Below, piece by piece: positions 36,274 through 44,926 of a stretch of DNA of 64,000 nt (the stretch's first letter is position 1; every line of letters starts with the position of its first letter). The translations under genes were made by a program, and so were the position numbers. The DNA lies in contig NZ_JAMFMB010000026.1 of assembly GCF_023502395.1 (NCBI RefSeq), positions 1-64,000 on the forward strand, read 5' to 3'. The notes beneath the pieces are model-generated. The model was given only the letters and a program-made list of their open reading frames with translations. It did no database searches and was not told the DNA's origin. Source of the DNA: Ruegeria spongiae. Its GTDB lineage: Bacteria; Pseudomonadota; Alphaproteobacteria; Rhodobacterales; Rhodobacteraceae.

Positions 36274-37535
36274 CACGCCGCCCGCCGCTCCTGCAATTCG
36301 GCAAGGCTTGGCGCGTCGGCAACAGGTCCGTAAAGCGCCAGCGCCGCAGGCGCATCAACCGCCATCCGCGCGGCAAACGCCTTGACATCCACCGTGGTCA
36401 CCGCGTCGATCTTGGCGATGGCCTCGTCCAGCGAGGGCACCTCGTCCCAGATCTGCACCAGCCGCGCCAGACGCTCGGCCCGGTTCGAGGGACTTTCCAG
36501 CCCCATCAGCATCCCGGCCTTCATCTGCGCCCGCGCCCGCGCGACCTCTGCCTGACTCATGTCGTCGGCGGCGCGTTTCATTTCATCAATGGTGATCGCC
36601 GCCAGTTCAGCGACCTGCCCGGCCGAGGTGCCGGCATAGATCGTGGTGGTGCCGGTATCTGCGTAGGCGCCAGCCTGAGCGAAGATCGTGTAACAGAGGC
36701 CGCGCACCTCGCGGACCTCCTGAAACAGCCGCGAGGACATACCGCCACCCAGCGCGCTGGAATAGATCTGCGCGGTATAGATCTCGTCATCGCGATATCC
36801 CGGCCCTTCGAGCGCCAGCGCGAAATGAGCCTGTTCCAACTCCTTGTCGCGCCGCGCCTCGCCGCCAATGAAACGGGCAGGTTCGGCGATCAGGCCCTTG
36901 CGGGGCTGCAGGTGCCCGAACATCTGCTCGGCCGCCTTGACCAGCGCGTCGTGATCGACGGCCCCGGCGGCAGACAGGATCATCTCTTCCGGGCCGTAAT
37001 GCTCGGCGACAAAAGCCGACAGATCATCGCGGGAAAAGCTGCTGACCCGTTCGGTGGGGCCAAGGATGGTCCGACCCAGAGGCTGGTCGCGATAGCTTTC
37101 TTCCTGCAGCCAGTCAAAGATCACGTCGTCAGGCGTGTCATGGGCCTGACCAATCTCTTGTAGGATCACGCCACGCTCGACCTCAATCTCGCGAGGGTCA
37201 AAGATCGGGTTCATCACGATGTCGCCGATCACATCCATCGCCAGCGCCACGTCCTCTTTCAGGACGCGGGCGTAATAGGCGGTCACCTCGCGCGAGGTAT
37301 AGGCATTGATATAGCCGCCCACATCCTCGATCGCCTCGGCGATCTGCAAGGCGCTGCGGCGCGCGGTGCCCTTGAACGCCATATGTTCAAGGAAATGCGC
37401 AATGCCGTTCTGTTCGATCCGCTCATGCCGCCCACCGGCGGTCACCCAGATGCCAATGGCCGCCGATTGCAGCCCCGGCATGTGTTCACTGACAATGCGA
37501 AATCCGTTGGCCAGTTGATCCTGTTGTACCGTCAC
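36273..37535 (-). CDS. M16 family zinc metallopeptidase
   Basis: A 420-residue insulinase-family peptidase. The inverted zinc motif HFLEH (residues 47-51) and the downstream Glu region (EIEVERGVILQEI) show a catalytically competent beta-type subunit, similar to mitochondrial processing peptidase and bacterial PqqL-like enzymes. No separate alpha subunit is adjacent. The start overlaps the thrC stop by four bases and the stop overlaps the GNAT start. Its location next to thrC is common in Alphaproteobacteria. Confidence 0.93.
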   Translation of the reverse strand: MTVQQDQLANGFRIVSEHMPGLQSAAIGIWVTAGGRHERIEQNGIAHFLEHMAFKGTARRSALQIAEAIEDVGGYINAYTSREVTAYYARVLKEDVALAMDVIGDIVMNPIFDPREIEVERGVILQEIGQAHDTPDDVIFDWLQEESYRDQPLGRTILGPTERVSSFSRDDLSAFVAEHYGPEEMILSAAGAVDHDALVKAAEQMFGHLQPRKGLIAEPARFIGGEARRDKELEQAHFALALEGPGYRDDEIYTAQIYSSALGGGMSSRLFQEVREVRGLCYTIFAQAGAYADTGTTTIYAGTSAGQVAELAAITIDEMKRAADDMSQAEVARARAQMKAGMLMGLESPSNRAERLARLVQIWDEVPSLDEAIAKIDAVTTVDVKAFAARMAVDAPAALALYGPVADAPSLAELQERRAA

Positions 37536-38920
37536 GCAGGTATATGCCCTTTGATATGCTCTTGGATGGTGCCCAGATCATTGGCGATGCGGGTCACCCG
37601 TTCCGACCTCTCATACAGGTCCGACATGCGCGGGGGAAGAGGCGGAAACACGCCGCTGGCCTTCTCGACCGCTGCGGGGAATTTCGCGGGGTGGGCGGTG
37701 GCCAGCGTGATCATCGGCACGTCACTTTTGCGCTGATCTTCCGCGACCTTAGCGCCGATGGCGGAATGCGGGCAAAGCAGCTCACCGCTCGACGCCAATG
37801 TCGATTTTATTGCCGCCATCGTCTCGTCTTCCGAAACCCGGCCCGAATCAAAGCTCTCATGCAGCGCTTGCAGCGCGCCCTGGCTCACGTCGAAGCCGCC
37901 CGCTTTAAGCTCGTCCATCAAGGCAGCGATGGCGCGGCTGTCCTGATCATAAGCGTAGTAGAGCGCGCGTTCGAAGTTCGAACTGACCTGAATGTCCATC
38001 GACGGGCTGATCGAGGGGATGGTGTCGCCCTTGTGATACCCCTGCCCCGACAGGCAGCGGTGCAGGATGTCGTTCTGATTGGTCGCCACCACCAGCCGGT
38101 CGATGGGCAGCCCCATGCGCTTGGCCAGATAGCCCGCGAAGATATCGCCGAAATTGCCGGTCGGCACGGTAAAGCTGACCTTGCGATGCGGTGCGCCGAG
38201 GCTGACGGCGGCAGAGAAGTAATAGACGATCTGCGCCAGCACCCGGGCGAAGTTGATCGAGTTCACACCAGCCAGCCTGACGCCATCGCGGAAGTCGAAA
38301 TCGTTGAACATGTCCTTGAGCGCGGCCTGGCAATCATCGAAATCACCATCCACGGCCAGCGCATGCACATTGCTGTCGGCGGGCGTGGTCATCTGGCGGC
38401 GCTGCACCTCGGACACGCGGCCATGGGGGTAGAGGATGAACACATCCACCGCGTCCAGCCCCCGGAACGCCTCGATCGCGGCAGAGCCGGTATCACCAGA
38501 CGTCGCCCCCACGATGGTCACCCGCTCGCCGCGCTTCTTCAGCGCCACCTGGAACAGCTGGCCGATCAGCTGCATGGCGAAGTCCTTGAAGGCCAGCGTC
38601 GGGCCGTGGAACAGCTCCAGCAGGAAGTGGTTCTCGTTAAGCTGTTTCAGCGGCGCGCGGGCGTCATGGTCGAACCCCGCATAAGCGCGGGAGATGATGT
38701 CGCGAAACTCCTGCTCGGAGAACGACCCGCTCACATAGGGCCACATCACGCGAAAGGCGATTTCCTCGTAAGACTGCCCCGCCAGCGCGGCGATCTCGTC
38801 GTGGCTCAACTGCGGGATCTCGGCTGGCAAATAGAGGCCACCATCACGCGCAAGCCCGGTCAGCATCGCCTCCTCAAAACTCAGTTCGGGCGCCTGCCCG
38901 CGGGTCGAGATGTATTTCAT
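37532..38920 (-). CDS. thrC: threonine synthase
   Basis: A 462-residue PLP enzyme making threonine from O-phosphohomoserine. It has the N-terminal MKYISTRG, the PLP lysine Lys112 in GPTLAFKDFAMQ and the phosphate-binding SGDTGSAA. The length fits the longer (non-plant) form. It overlaps the SURF1 stop by four bases upstream and the M16 peptidase start downstream, so it is translated from the SURF1 transcript. Confidence 0.97.
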   Translation of the reverse strand: MKYISTRGQAPELSFEEAMLTGLARDGGLYLPAEIPQLSHDEIAALAGQSYEEIAFRVMWPYVSGSFSEQEFRDIISRAYAGFDHDARAPLKQLNENHFLLELFHGPTLAFKDFAMQLIGQLFQVALKKRGERVTIVGATSGDTGSAAIEAFRGLDAVDVFILYPHGRVSEVQRRQMTTPADSNVHALAVDGDFDDCQAALKDMFNDFDFRDGVRLAGVNSINFARVLAQIVYYFSAAVSLGAPHRKVSFTVPTGNFGDIFAGYLAKRMGLPIDRLVVATNQNDILHRCLSGQGYHKGDTIPSISPSMDIQVSSNFERALYYAYDQDSRAIAALMDELKAGGFDVSQGALQALHESFDSGRVSEDETMAAIKSTLASSGELLCPHSAIGAKVAEDQRKSDVPMITLATAHPAKFPAAVEKASGVFPPLPPRMSDLYERSERVTRIANDLGTIQEHIKGHIPA

Positions 38921-39597
38921 GCGGTCTCGCTTTCAGGTCGGGCGCGGGTGCGCCACAGGAAGAACCCCGTCATCCCGGCCCAGACGGCGGCAAGGCCAAA
39001 CCAGGTGACGGCGTATTGCAGATGGTCGTTCGGGATACCGGCGCTGGCCACAGGCAGTGGCGTGATGCCCGGATCGGTCACGTTGCGCGCGATCAACAGC
39101 ACCGGCTCGGTGCCGAGCGCCTCGGCCAATGCGGGCACATCGCGGGCGAACCAGATGTTTTCCTTCAAGTCCGGCTCGGGCGTGTAGCTGTCGATCTCCT
39201 GCGGCCAATGCAGATTGCCGGAGAGCTCCATTGGACCAAGCGCGCGCGATGTTGTGTGGTCTTCGATGCCAACAAAGCCCCGGTCCACCAGAATCCGGCG
39301 CCCCTCGGTCTCAAACGGGGCGATGATGCGATAGCCCGGACCGACCTGCTTGACCGAGACCAGCACCGGCACCTCGCCCGCCAGCATCTCACCGCTCAGA
39401 GCGACCGGCAGGTAGCGGTCATCCTCGGGATCGGGGCGAAGCGGCAGGGCGACGGGCGCGGCGCTGATGCGCGCGTCGATATCGGCCAGAATACGCTCTT
39501 TCCAACTCAGCCGCTGCGTCTGCCAGGTGCCAAGCGCAACCAGCGTACCGAACCCGGCCAGTCCAAATAGCAACAGAAAAAGAATGCGGTGCATCAT
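38917..39597 (-). CDS. SURF1 family cytochrome oxidase assembly protein
   Basis: A 226-residue inner-membrane protein with one helix at the N terminus (ILFLLLFGLAGFGTLVALG, followed by TWQTQRLSWK) and one at the C terminus (VTWFGLAAVWAGMTGFFLW). GTWQ and the VDRGFV region are SURF1 hallmarks. It helps heme insertion into subunit I of the aa3 oxidase. A second ATG three bases later is equally possible. It is downstream of ctaE but beyond a terminator, so it may have its own promoter in 39598-39711. Confidence 0.92.
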   Translation of the reverse strand: MMHRILFLLLFGLAGFGTLVALGTWQTQRLSWKERILADIDARISAAPVALPLRPDPEDDRYLPVALSGEMLAGEVPVLVSVKQVGPGYRIIAPFETEGRRILVDRGFVGIEDHTTSRALGPMELSGNLHWPQEIDSYTPEPDLKENIWFARDVPALAEALGTEPVLLIARNVTDPGITPLPVASAGIPNDHLQYAVTWFGLAAVWAGMTGFFLWRTRARPESETA

Positions 39598-39711
39598 TCG
39601 GTCCGAGGTCCTAAGGCGCGGTAATGCGCCAATTGGCCTTGTTTCCTGCGCCTTGAGGCAATTTGCAATACGCAATTCGCATGTGGGTGGCAGGACCGGG
39701 CGTCGGGCCGC

Positions 39712-39735
39712 AAAAAAGCCGCTCGAAAGCGGCTT
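39712..39735 (-). terminator. intrinsic terminator after ctaE
   Basis: Read on the minus strand: AAGCCGCT, TTCG loop, AGCGGCTT, running straight into six T residues. The UUCG-type tetraloop is especially stable. It lies 63 bp after the ctaE stop and would end the ctaC-ctaE transcript before SURF1. Confidence 0.85.
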
Positions 39736-39760
39736 GCAGGCAATTTGGTGCCCGTCGGGA

Positions 39761-39780
39761 CAAGGCGCTTGAACGCCTTG
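39761..39780. terminator. additional stem-loop after ctaE
   Basis: CAAGGCG and CGCCTTG pair across a six-base loop, 18 bp after the ctaE stop codon and upstream (in the direction of transcription) of the stronger terminator at 39712-39735. No T tract follows it directly. Confidence 0.4.
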
Positions 39781-39798
39781 CCCGTTATCTCTTGCACG

Positions 39799-40614
39799 TT
39801 AGTAGAGCGGTGCCTGTCCCCAGATATAGACGGCAACGAACAGGAACAGCCAGACAACGTCCACGAAGTGCCAGTACCAGGCCGCCGCCTCGAAGCCCAC
39901 ATGCTTTTCGGGGGTGAAATCACCCCGCAGGGCGCGGATCAGACAGACCGTCAGGAAGATCGTGCCGATGACCACGTGGAACCCGTGGAACCCGGTCGCC
40001 ATGAAGAAGTTCGAATAGAACTGATCGCCACCAAAGGTCCAGTCTTCGTGCAGCAGCAGCTCGGCATATTCAAACGCCTGCAGCGCGGTAAAGGCGATGC
40101 CCAGAACGATGCCGATGGCCAGCCCCTGCACCAGCGCCTTGCGGTCGCCCTCATGCACCAGCGCGTGGTGCGCCCAGGTCACGGCACAGCCCGACAGCAG
40201 CAGAACCAGTGTGTTGATCAGCGGCAGGTGGAACGGGTCCACTGCGTGGATCGCAGGGGCGGTATATTCAGACCCGATATAGTCCTGCATCGGGTAGATA
40301 CGGTGTTTGAAGAAGGACCAGAACCAGGCGAAGAAGAACATCACCTCGGACATGATGAACAGGATGAAGCCATAGCGCAGACCGATCCGCACGACGGGCG
40401 TGTGATCGCCAACGTGGCTTTCGACCACCACTTCGGACCACCAGGCAAACATGGTGTAGAGAACGCCGACCAGGCCCCCCCAGAACATCCAAGCGGTGAT
40501 CCCGTGCATCCACAGAACCGCGCCAAACAGCATGACAAAGCCGCTGAGCGCACCGATCAGCGGCCAGATCGAGGGGGTCAGAATGTGATAGTCGTGGTTC
40601 TTAGCATGTGCCAT
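39799..40614 (-). CDS. ctaE: cytochrome c oxidase subunit III
   Basis: A 271-residue inner-membrane protein with seven predicted helices, the complete-length form with the N-terminal two-helix bundle. Typical pieces are [19 protein letters not shown] at the start, [15 protein letters not shown] and [16 protein letters not shown]. Subunit III stabilises the aa3-type terminal oxidase and its proton uptake. It is the last gene of the ctaC-ctaB-coxF-like-ctaG-ctaE order and is followed by hairpins and a terminator. Confidence 0.97.
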   Translation of the reverse strand: MAHAKNHDYHILTPSIWPLIGALSGFVMLFGAVLWMHGITAWMFWGGLVGVLYTMFAWWSEVVVESHVGDHTPVVRIGLRYGFILFIMSEVMFFFAWFWSFFKHRIYPMQDYIGSEYTAPAIHAVDPFHLPLINTLVLLLSGCAVTWAHHALVHEGDRKALVQGLAIGIVLGIAFTALQAFEYAELLLHEDWTFGGDQFYSNFFMATGFHGFHVVIGTIFLTVCLIRALRGDFTPEKHVGFEAAAWYWHFVDVVWLFLFVAVYIWGQAPLY

Positions 40615-40636
40615 GAGTGTCCCTCACCTTGCGGCC

Positions 40637-41212
40637 TTAATTCGGAGTGGTTTGCGCCTGCGTATCAAGGGCGGCGTAGCCCTCGGGCAGATCTATTTCG
40701 TAGAACGTATACGACAGCGTGATCGTATGTACATATTTGCCGTCCCGGTCCGCGACGATCTCGGGATCGACAAAGAAGGTGACCGGCATCTGCACCCGTT
40801 CGCCGGGCTGCAGCACCTGCTCTTCAAAGCAGAAACAGTCGATCTTGTCGAAGAAACCGCCCGCCGTGTAGGGCGTCACATTATAGGACGCCTGCCCAGC
40901 AATGGGTCGATCCGTTGGATTGTAGGCCTCGTAAAAGGCCAGCCCGGTTTCGCCGATGCGCAGTTCCATCTCGCGCTCGACCGGGGTGAACTCCCACGGC
41001 ATGTCGCGTTCTTTCGAGGCGTCGAAGCGCACCTTGATGGTCTGGTCGAGAACGGTATCCGCCCCTGCGGCGGAAACCCCGGTGACCCCGCCAAAGCCGG
41101 TGACCCGGCAGAACCAGTCGTAGAACGGCACCGAGGCCCAGGCGAGGCTGCCCATCAGCACCACAACGCCCACGGTCTGCATCACTGTCTTCTGGGGACC
41201 GCTCAGCGCCAT
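40637..41212 (-). CDS. ctaG: cytochrome c oxidase assembly protein CtaG/Cox11
   Basis: A 191-residue protein with one N-terminal membrane helix and a periplasmic copper-binding domain. The copper motif CFCFEEQVL is intact; VPFYDWFCRVTGFGG follows the helix as usual. Cox11 delivers copper to CuB of subunit I. The start overlaps the small coxF-like gene stop (TGATG), implying coupling. Confidence 0.96.
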   Translation of the reverse strand: MALSGPQKTVMQTVGVVVLMGSLAWASVPFYDWFCRVTGFGGVTGVSAAGADTVLDQTIKVRFDASKERDMPWEFTPVEREMELRIGETGLAFYEAYNPTDRPIAGQASYNVTPYTAGGFFDKIDCFCFEEQVLQPGERVQMPVTFFVDPEIVADRDGKYVHTITLSYTFYEIDLPEGYAALDTQAQTTPN

Positions 41213-41373
41213 CAGTTGGATACCTCGTCGCGCGGTGGCTCAAAATCGCCGCGGGTCACCTTGACCACGGTCAGACCGAACACGATCACGATAAAGGCCG
41301 CCAGCGTCAGGGCCACGCCCAGGTTGCGGCCATGGCGACGCTTGTGCAGTTCATGGGGCTGGCGCAGGCTCAT
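41212..41373 (-). CDS. small single-helix protein of the cta operon (CoxF-like)
   Basis: A 53-residue protein, [18 protein letters not shown] followed by one membrane helix ([17 protein letters not shown]) and a short acidic tail. Its ATG overlaps the ctaB stop (ATGA) and its stop overlaps the ctaG start (TGATG), so it is certainly part of the operon. A small protein of this kind sits between ctaB and ctaG in many Alphaproteobacteria and is called CoxF in some annotations; its function is not established. Two overlaps and the hydrophobic profile support it as a real gene. Confidence 0.85.
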   Translation of the reverse strand: MSLRQPHELHKRRHGRNLGVALTLAAFIVIVFGLTVVKVTRGDFEPPRDEVSN

Positions 41374-42326
41374 GACCAGCCTCCCAGACCGTAAGGTTTG
41401 AGCAGCGCCTCAGCAAGGATCGCGCCGAAATGCAGGAAGAGGTAGAGCAGCGACAGTTTGAAGAATCCGCGCTCGACCTTGAAATTATCCGCCTCGGACA
41501 TGACTTCATCCCGGCGCCAGATGCGCCAGGCGCCGCGCAGGAACAGAGCGTTCAGCACCAGCGCCACCGCCAGATAGATCGGGCCGCCGATGCCCGAAAA
41601 GGACGTGCCCACCGCCAGCAGCGCCAGCAGGATCGTATAGACCAGAATATGCACCCGTGTGGCGCGGCGGCCATGGGTCACGGTCAGCATCGGCACGCCC
41701 GCATCGTCGTAATCGCTGCGCATGAACAGCGCCAGCGCCCAGAAATGCGGTGGTGTCCACATGAAGGTCAGCGCGAACATCAGCCACGGTTCCACCGACA
41801 TCGACCCGGTTGCAGCGATCCAGCCGATCACCGGCGGGAAGGCCCCTGCCGCGCCACCGATCACAATGTTCTGCGGCGTCGAACGCTTGAGCCACATGGT
41901 GTAGACCACGGCGTAGAAGAAGATGGTGAAAGCCAGAAACGCGCCAGCAAAGACATTGGTCGCTAGACCCAGCATGATCACGCTGAGCCCCGACAGCGCC
42001 AGACCCAGCGCCATGGCCTCGCCCGGTTCGATCTTGCCAGCGGGGATCGGGCGGCCCTTGGTCCGCTTCATCACCCGGTCGATATCGGCGTCCCACCACA
42101 TGTTCAGCGCGCCGGAGGCCCCGCCACCGATGGCAATGAACAGGATTGCGCAAAAGCCGATGAACGGATGCACAGGGACCGGCGCGGCCAGCAGGCCAAC
42201 CAGCGCCGTGAACACCACAAGCGACATCACGCGGGGCTTCAGCAGGGCGAAGTAATCGCCGAAGCTGGCCTCGTCCTCGCGGCCCGCGCTCTGGGCTGTG
42301 CTGGCGTTGATGCTCGCGTCGCTCAT
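41370..42326 (-). CDS. ctaB: heme o synthase (protoheme IX farnesyltransferase)
   Basis: A 318-residue inner-membrane UbiA-family prenyltransferase with about nine helices. The Asp-rich active site is [19 protein letters not shown], and the second loop contains [12 protein letters not shown]. It attaches a farnesyl group to heme b for heme a synthesis. A weak hairpin lies in the 70-bp gap after ctaC. The stop overlaps the coxF-like start. Confidence 0.97.
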   Translation of the reverse strand: MSDASINASTAQSAGREDEASFGDYFALLKPRVMSLVVFTALVGLLAAPVPVHPFIGFCAILFIAIGGGASGALNMWWDADIDRVMKRTKGRPIPAGKIEPGEAMALGLALSGLSVIMLGLATNVFAGAFLAFTIFFYAVVYTMWLKRSTPQNIVIGGAAGAFPPVIGWIAATGSMSVEPWLMFALTFMWTPPHFWALALFMRSDYDDAGVPMLTVTHGRRATRVHILVYTILLALLAVGTSFSGIGGPIYLAVALVLNALFLRGAWRIWRRDEVMSEADNFKVERGFFKLSLLYLFLHFGAILAEALLKPYGLGGWS

Positions 42327-42343
42327 CTTGGTCCTTTTGGGTC

Positions 42344-42367
42344 AAAAGGTGCGTGAAATCACGCACC
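42344..42367 (-). terminator. hairpin between ctaC and ctaB (partial terminator or attenuator)
   Basis: On the minus strand GGTGCGTG and CACGCACC form an eight-base perfect stem around ATTT, followed by TTTTG. The short T run suggests partial readthrough, giving more subunit II message than assembly-factor message. Confidence 0.55.
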
Positions 42368-42396
42368 CTGCATCGTTTCAGTGCGGTGGGCCGCTG

Positions 42397-43233
42397 TTAC
42401 TGCGCGGCCACCTGATAGCTTTGCGGCAGACCGGCATATTCGTCGATCGCACCCTTGAGCCATGCGTCATAGACCTCCTGGCTGACGACCTTGACGGTGA
42501 TCGGCATATAGGCGTGGTCCTTGCCGCACAGTTCGGAACACTGGCCGAAATAGATGCCTTCCTTGTCGGCCTTGAACCACAGTTCCGCCAGACGGCCCGG
42601 CACCGCGTCCTGCTTCACGCCGAAGGCGGGAATGGTCCAGGAGTGGATCACGTCCGCCCCGGTGACCTGCATCACCACGATCTTGCCTACCGGAACGACC
42701 ACGGCCGTGTCGGTGGCCAGCAGGTATTCATCCTGGCTGTAACCGGCCTCTTCCAGCCCCTCGCGGTCCAGCATGAAACTTTCGAACTCGAACTCGTGAT
42801 CGACATATTCGTAGCCCCAGTACCACTGGTAGCCGGTGACCTTGATGGTCAGGTCCGCCTCGGGGATTTCCTGCTGCTTGAACAGAACCGGCAGCGAATA
42901 GGCCCCGATCAACACCAGGATCAGGATCGGCCCGATAGTCCAGGCGATCTCGACCGGGGTATAATGCGAAAACTTCGCCGGGGTCGGGTTCACGCGGCTG
43001 TTATAGCGAAAAATCGCATACAGCAGCAAACCGGCGACAAACACGCAGATGACCGTGATGATCACCAGGATCAGGCCATCCAGCCATTGCAAGTCGCGGG
43101 CCAGTTCGGTCGCGGCGGGCTGAAAGCCAACTGCACCGTCAACGGGCTTGCCGATTATCTCAAGCTCCTGCGCCATGGCGGGTAGGCTCGTAAGGGTGGC
43201 GAGAAGCCCCGAAAGCGTCAAAACGTTCTTCAT
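42397..43233 (-). CDS. ctaC: cytochrome c oxidase subunit II
   Basis: A 278-residue protein with a signal peptide (about 1-21), two membrane helices (about 50-75 and 95-118) and a periplasmic cupredoxin domain. The CuA ligands are His197, Cys232, Glu234, Cys236, His240 and Met243 (CSELCGKDHAYM). It accepts electrons from cytochrome c. First gene of the operon; ctaD (subunit I) is not in the window. An FNR-type box lies upstream in the gap shared with tldD. Confidence 0.98.
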   Translation of the reverse strand: MKNVLTLSGLLATLTSLPAMAQELEIIGKPVDGAVGFQPAATELARDLQWLDGLILVIITVICVFVAGLLLYAIFRYNSRVNPTPAKFSHYTPVEIAWTIGPILILVLIGAYSLPVLFKQQEIPEADLTIKVTGYQWYWGYEYVDHEFEFESFMLDREGLEEAGYSQDEYLLATDTAVVVPVGKIVVMQVTGADVIHSWTIPAFGVKQDAVPGRLAELWFKADKEGIYFGQCSELCGKDHAYMPITVKVVSQEVYDAWLKGAIDEYAGLPQSYQVAAQ

Positions 43234-43357
43234 TTTCTGTCCTGATCGGTTGATCTTTGCGTCCCTGTCCGGCCGAGATGAATCAATTCAGATTCCGACC
43301 GTTGTCATTGGCTGCGGTAAAAACCATATTCCGGGAGGCAGATAAAGCAAAATGCTT

Positions 43358-43372
43358 GCGTCAAACAGACGC
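43358..43372. promoter_or_regulatory. inverted repeat GCGTC-N5-GACGC in the ctaC/tldD gap
   Basis: A perfect five-base inverted repeat with five-base spacing, six bases from the FNR-type box. It might be a second operator or chance. Confidence 0.3.
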
Positions 43373-43377
43373 TATTT

Positions 43378-43391
43378 TTGATCTGGATCAA
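43378..43391. promoter_or_regulatory. FNR/FnrL-type binding site
   Basis: TTGATCTGGATCAA matches the FNR consensus TTGAT-N4-ATCAA at all ten defined positions. It lies 17 bp before the tldD start, right next to its AGAGG ribosome site, and about 145 bp before the ctaC start on the other strand. A candidate tldD core promoter (TTGCGT, 17 bp, TGATCT) would be overlapped by the box, which suits repression. Confidence 0.7.
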
Positions 43392-43408
43392 ATAAAGAGG
43401 CCAAACGC

Positions 43409-44830
43409 ATGTCAGAGACCCCGTTCCGCCCCTTCGAGACCGCACTTCCGCAGGATGAGGCGCTGGATGTACTGCGGCACGCGACCGGGGGTGCCGATGA
43501 TGGCGAGCTGTTTGTCGAACGCCGCCGGTCCGAGTCGCTGACGTTTGACGACGGGCGGCTGCGCAGCGCGTCCTATGACGCGGCCGAGGGGTTCGGACTG
43601 CGCGCGGTTCGAGGCGAGGTGGCCGGGTATGCCCATTCCACCGATGTCTCGATCCCGGCGCTGCGGCGGGCGGCGGAGACCGCGCGTCTGGCCGTGGGAG
43701 ATGGCGGCGGCACGTTGGCCGATGGCCCCGCCCCTACCAACACAAGGCTTTACACCGATCACGACCCGATCACCTCGGCCGAGTTTCCGGTCAAGATCGA
43801 CACACTTCGCGAAATCGACGCCTTTACTCGCGACCTTGACGCAAGGGTGGTACAGGTGACCGCCTCAATCGCCGCCTCGCTGCAAGAGGTCGAAATCCTG
43901 CGCCCCGACGGCGCGGTGGTGCGCGACACGCGCCCGATGACCCGGCTGAACATCTCGGTCATTGTCGAACAGGACGGACGCCGCGAAAGCGGCTCTGCCG
44001 GTGGCGGTGGTCGTGTGGGGCTCGATGGGCTGATCGACCCGGTGGACTGGCAGGCCAAGGCGCGCGAGGCCTTGAGAATCGCCAAGGTGAACCTTGAGGC
44101 GGTGCCTGCCCCTGCCGGCGTGATGGAGGTGGCGCTGGGACCGGGATGGCCCGGCATCCTGCTGCACGAGGCGATCGGCCACGGGCTGGAGGGCGATTTC
44201 AACCGCAAGGGAAGTTCCGCCTTTGCCGGGCTGATGGGCCAGCAGGTGGCCGCCAAAGGTGTGACCGTTCTGGATGATGGCACGATCCCGGACCGGCGCG
44301 GCTCGATCTCGGTGGACGACGAGGGCACGCCTTCGGGCCGGACCACGCTGATCGAGGACGGGATTTTGGTGGGATATATGCAGGACCGGCAGAACGCGCG
44401 ACTGATGGGCGTGGACCCAACCGGCAACGGGCGGCGTCAGAGTTTTGCCCACAAACCGATGCCGCGTATGACCAACACGGTGATGTTGGGCGGCGATGCA
44501 AAGCCCGAGGATCTGGTGGCCGAGATCAAGGATGGCATCTGGGCGGTGGGTTTTGGCGGCGGTCAGGTGGACATCACCAACGGCAAGTTCGTGTTCTCCT
44601 GCACCGAGGCCTACCGGGTCGAGAACGGCAAGATCGGCGCGCCGGTCAAGGGCGCGACGTTGATTGGCGATGGCCCCTCGGCGCTGCGGCAGGTGCGCGG
44701 GTTGGGCAATGACATGGCGCTTGATCCCGGCATGGGCACCTGTGGCAAGGATGGTCAATGGGTGCCCGTGGGCGTGGGCCAGCCGACCGTGCTGATGGAC
44801 GGTCTGACCGTTGGCGGATCGGCGGCCTGA
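43409..44830 (+). CDS. tldD: metalloprotease TldD
   Basis: A 473-residue TldD/PmbA family zinc protease. The metal motif HEAIGHGLEGD (HExxxH type) and the GGGQVDITNGKFVFSC and DPGMGTCGKDGQ stretches are intact. With TldE/PmbA (not in the window) it would form a heterodimer that digests peptides such as bacteriocin precursors. The start has an AGAGG ribosome site. It is divergent from the cta operon. Confidence 0.96.
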   Translation: MSETPFRPFETALPQDEALDVLRHATGGADDGELFVERRRSESLTFDDGRLRSASYDAAEGFGLRAVRGEVAGYAHSTDVSIPALRRAAETARLAVGDGGGTLADGPAPTNTRLYTDHDPITSAEFPVKIDTLREIDAFTRDLDARVVQVTASIAASLQEVEILRPDGAVVRDTRPMTRLNISVIVEQDGRRESGSAGGGGRVGLDGLIDPVDWQAKAREALRIAKVNLEAVPAPAGVMEVALGPGWPGILLHEAIGHGLEGDFNRKGSSAFAGLMGQQVAAKGVTVLDDGTIPDRRGSISVDDEGTPSGRTTLIEDGILVGYMQDRQNARLMGVDPTGNGRRQSFAHKPMPRMTNTVMLGGDAKPEDLVAEIKDGIWAVGFGGGQVDITNGKFVFSCTEAYRVENGKIGAPVKGATLIGDGPSALRQVRGLGNDMALDPGMGTCGKDGQWVPVGVGQPTVLMDGLTVGGSAA

Positions 44831-44926
44831 GCGGGAAATTCGACAATCTTCGGCAAATTTGCACCGATTCATAGGATGTTAACCTCGTGAGTCGTACACC
44901 GGTTCTGCACAGAAGCGGAGCCACGG

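Noticed and set aside
37544-39187. A 547-codon plus-strand open frame
   Set aside because: Antisense to thrC and SURF1; low-complexity His/Arg-rich translation.
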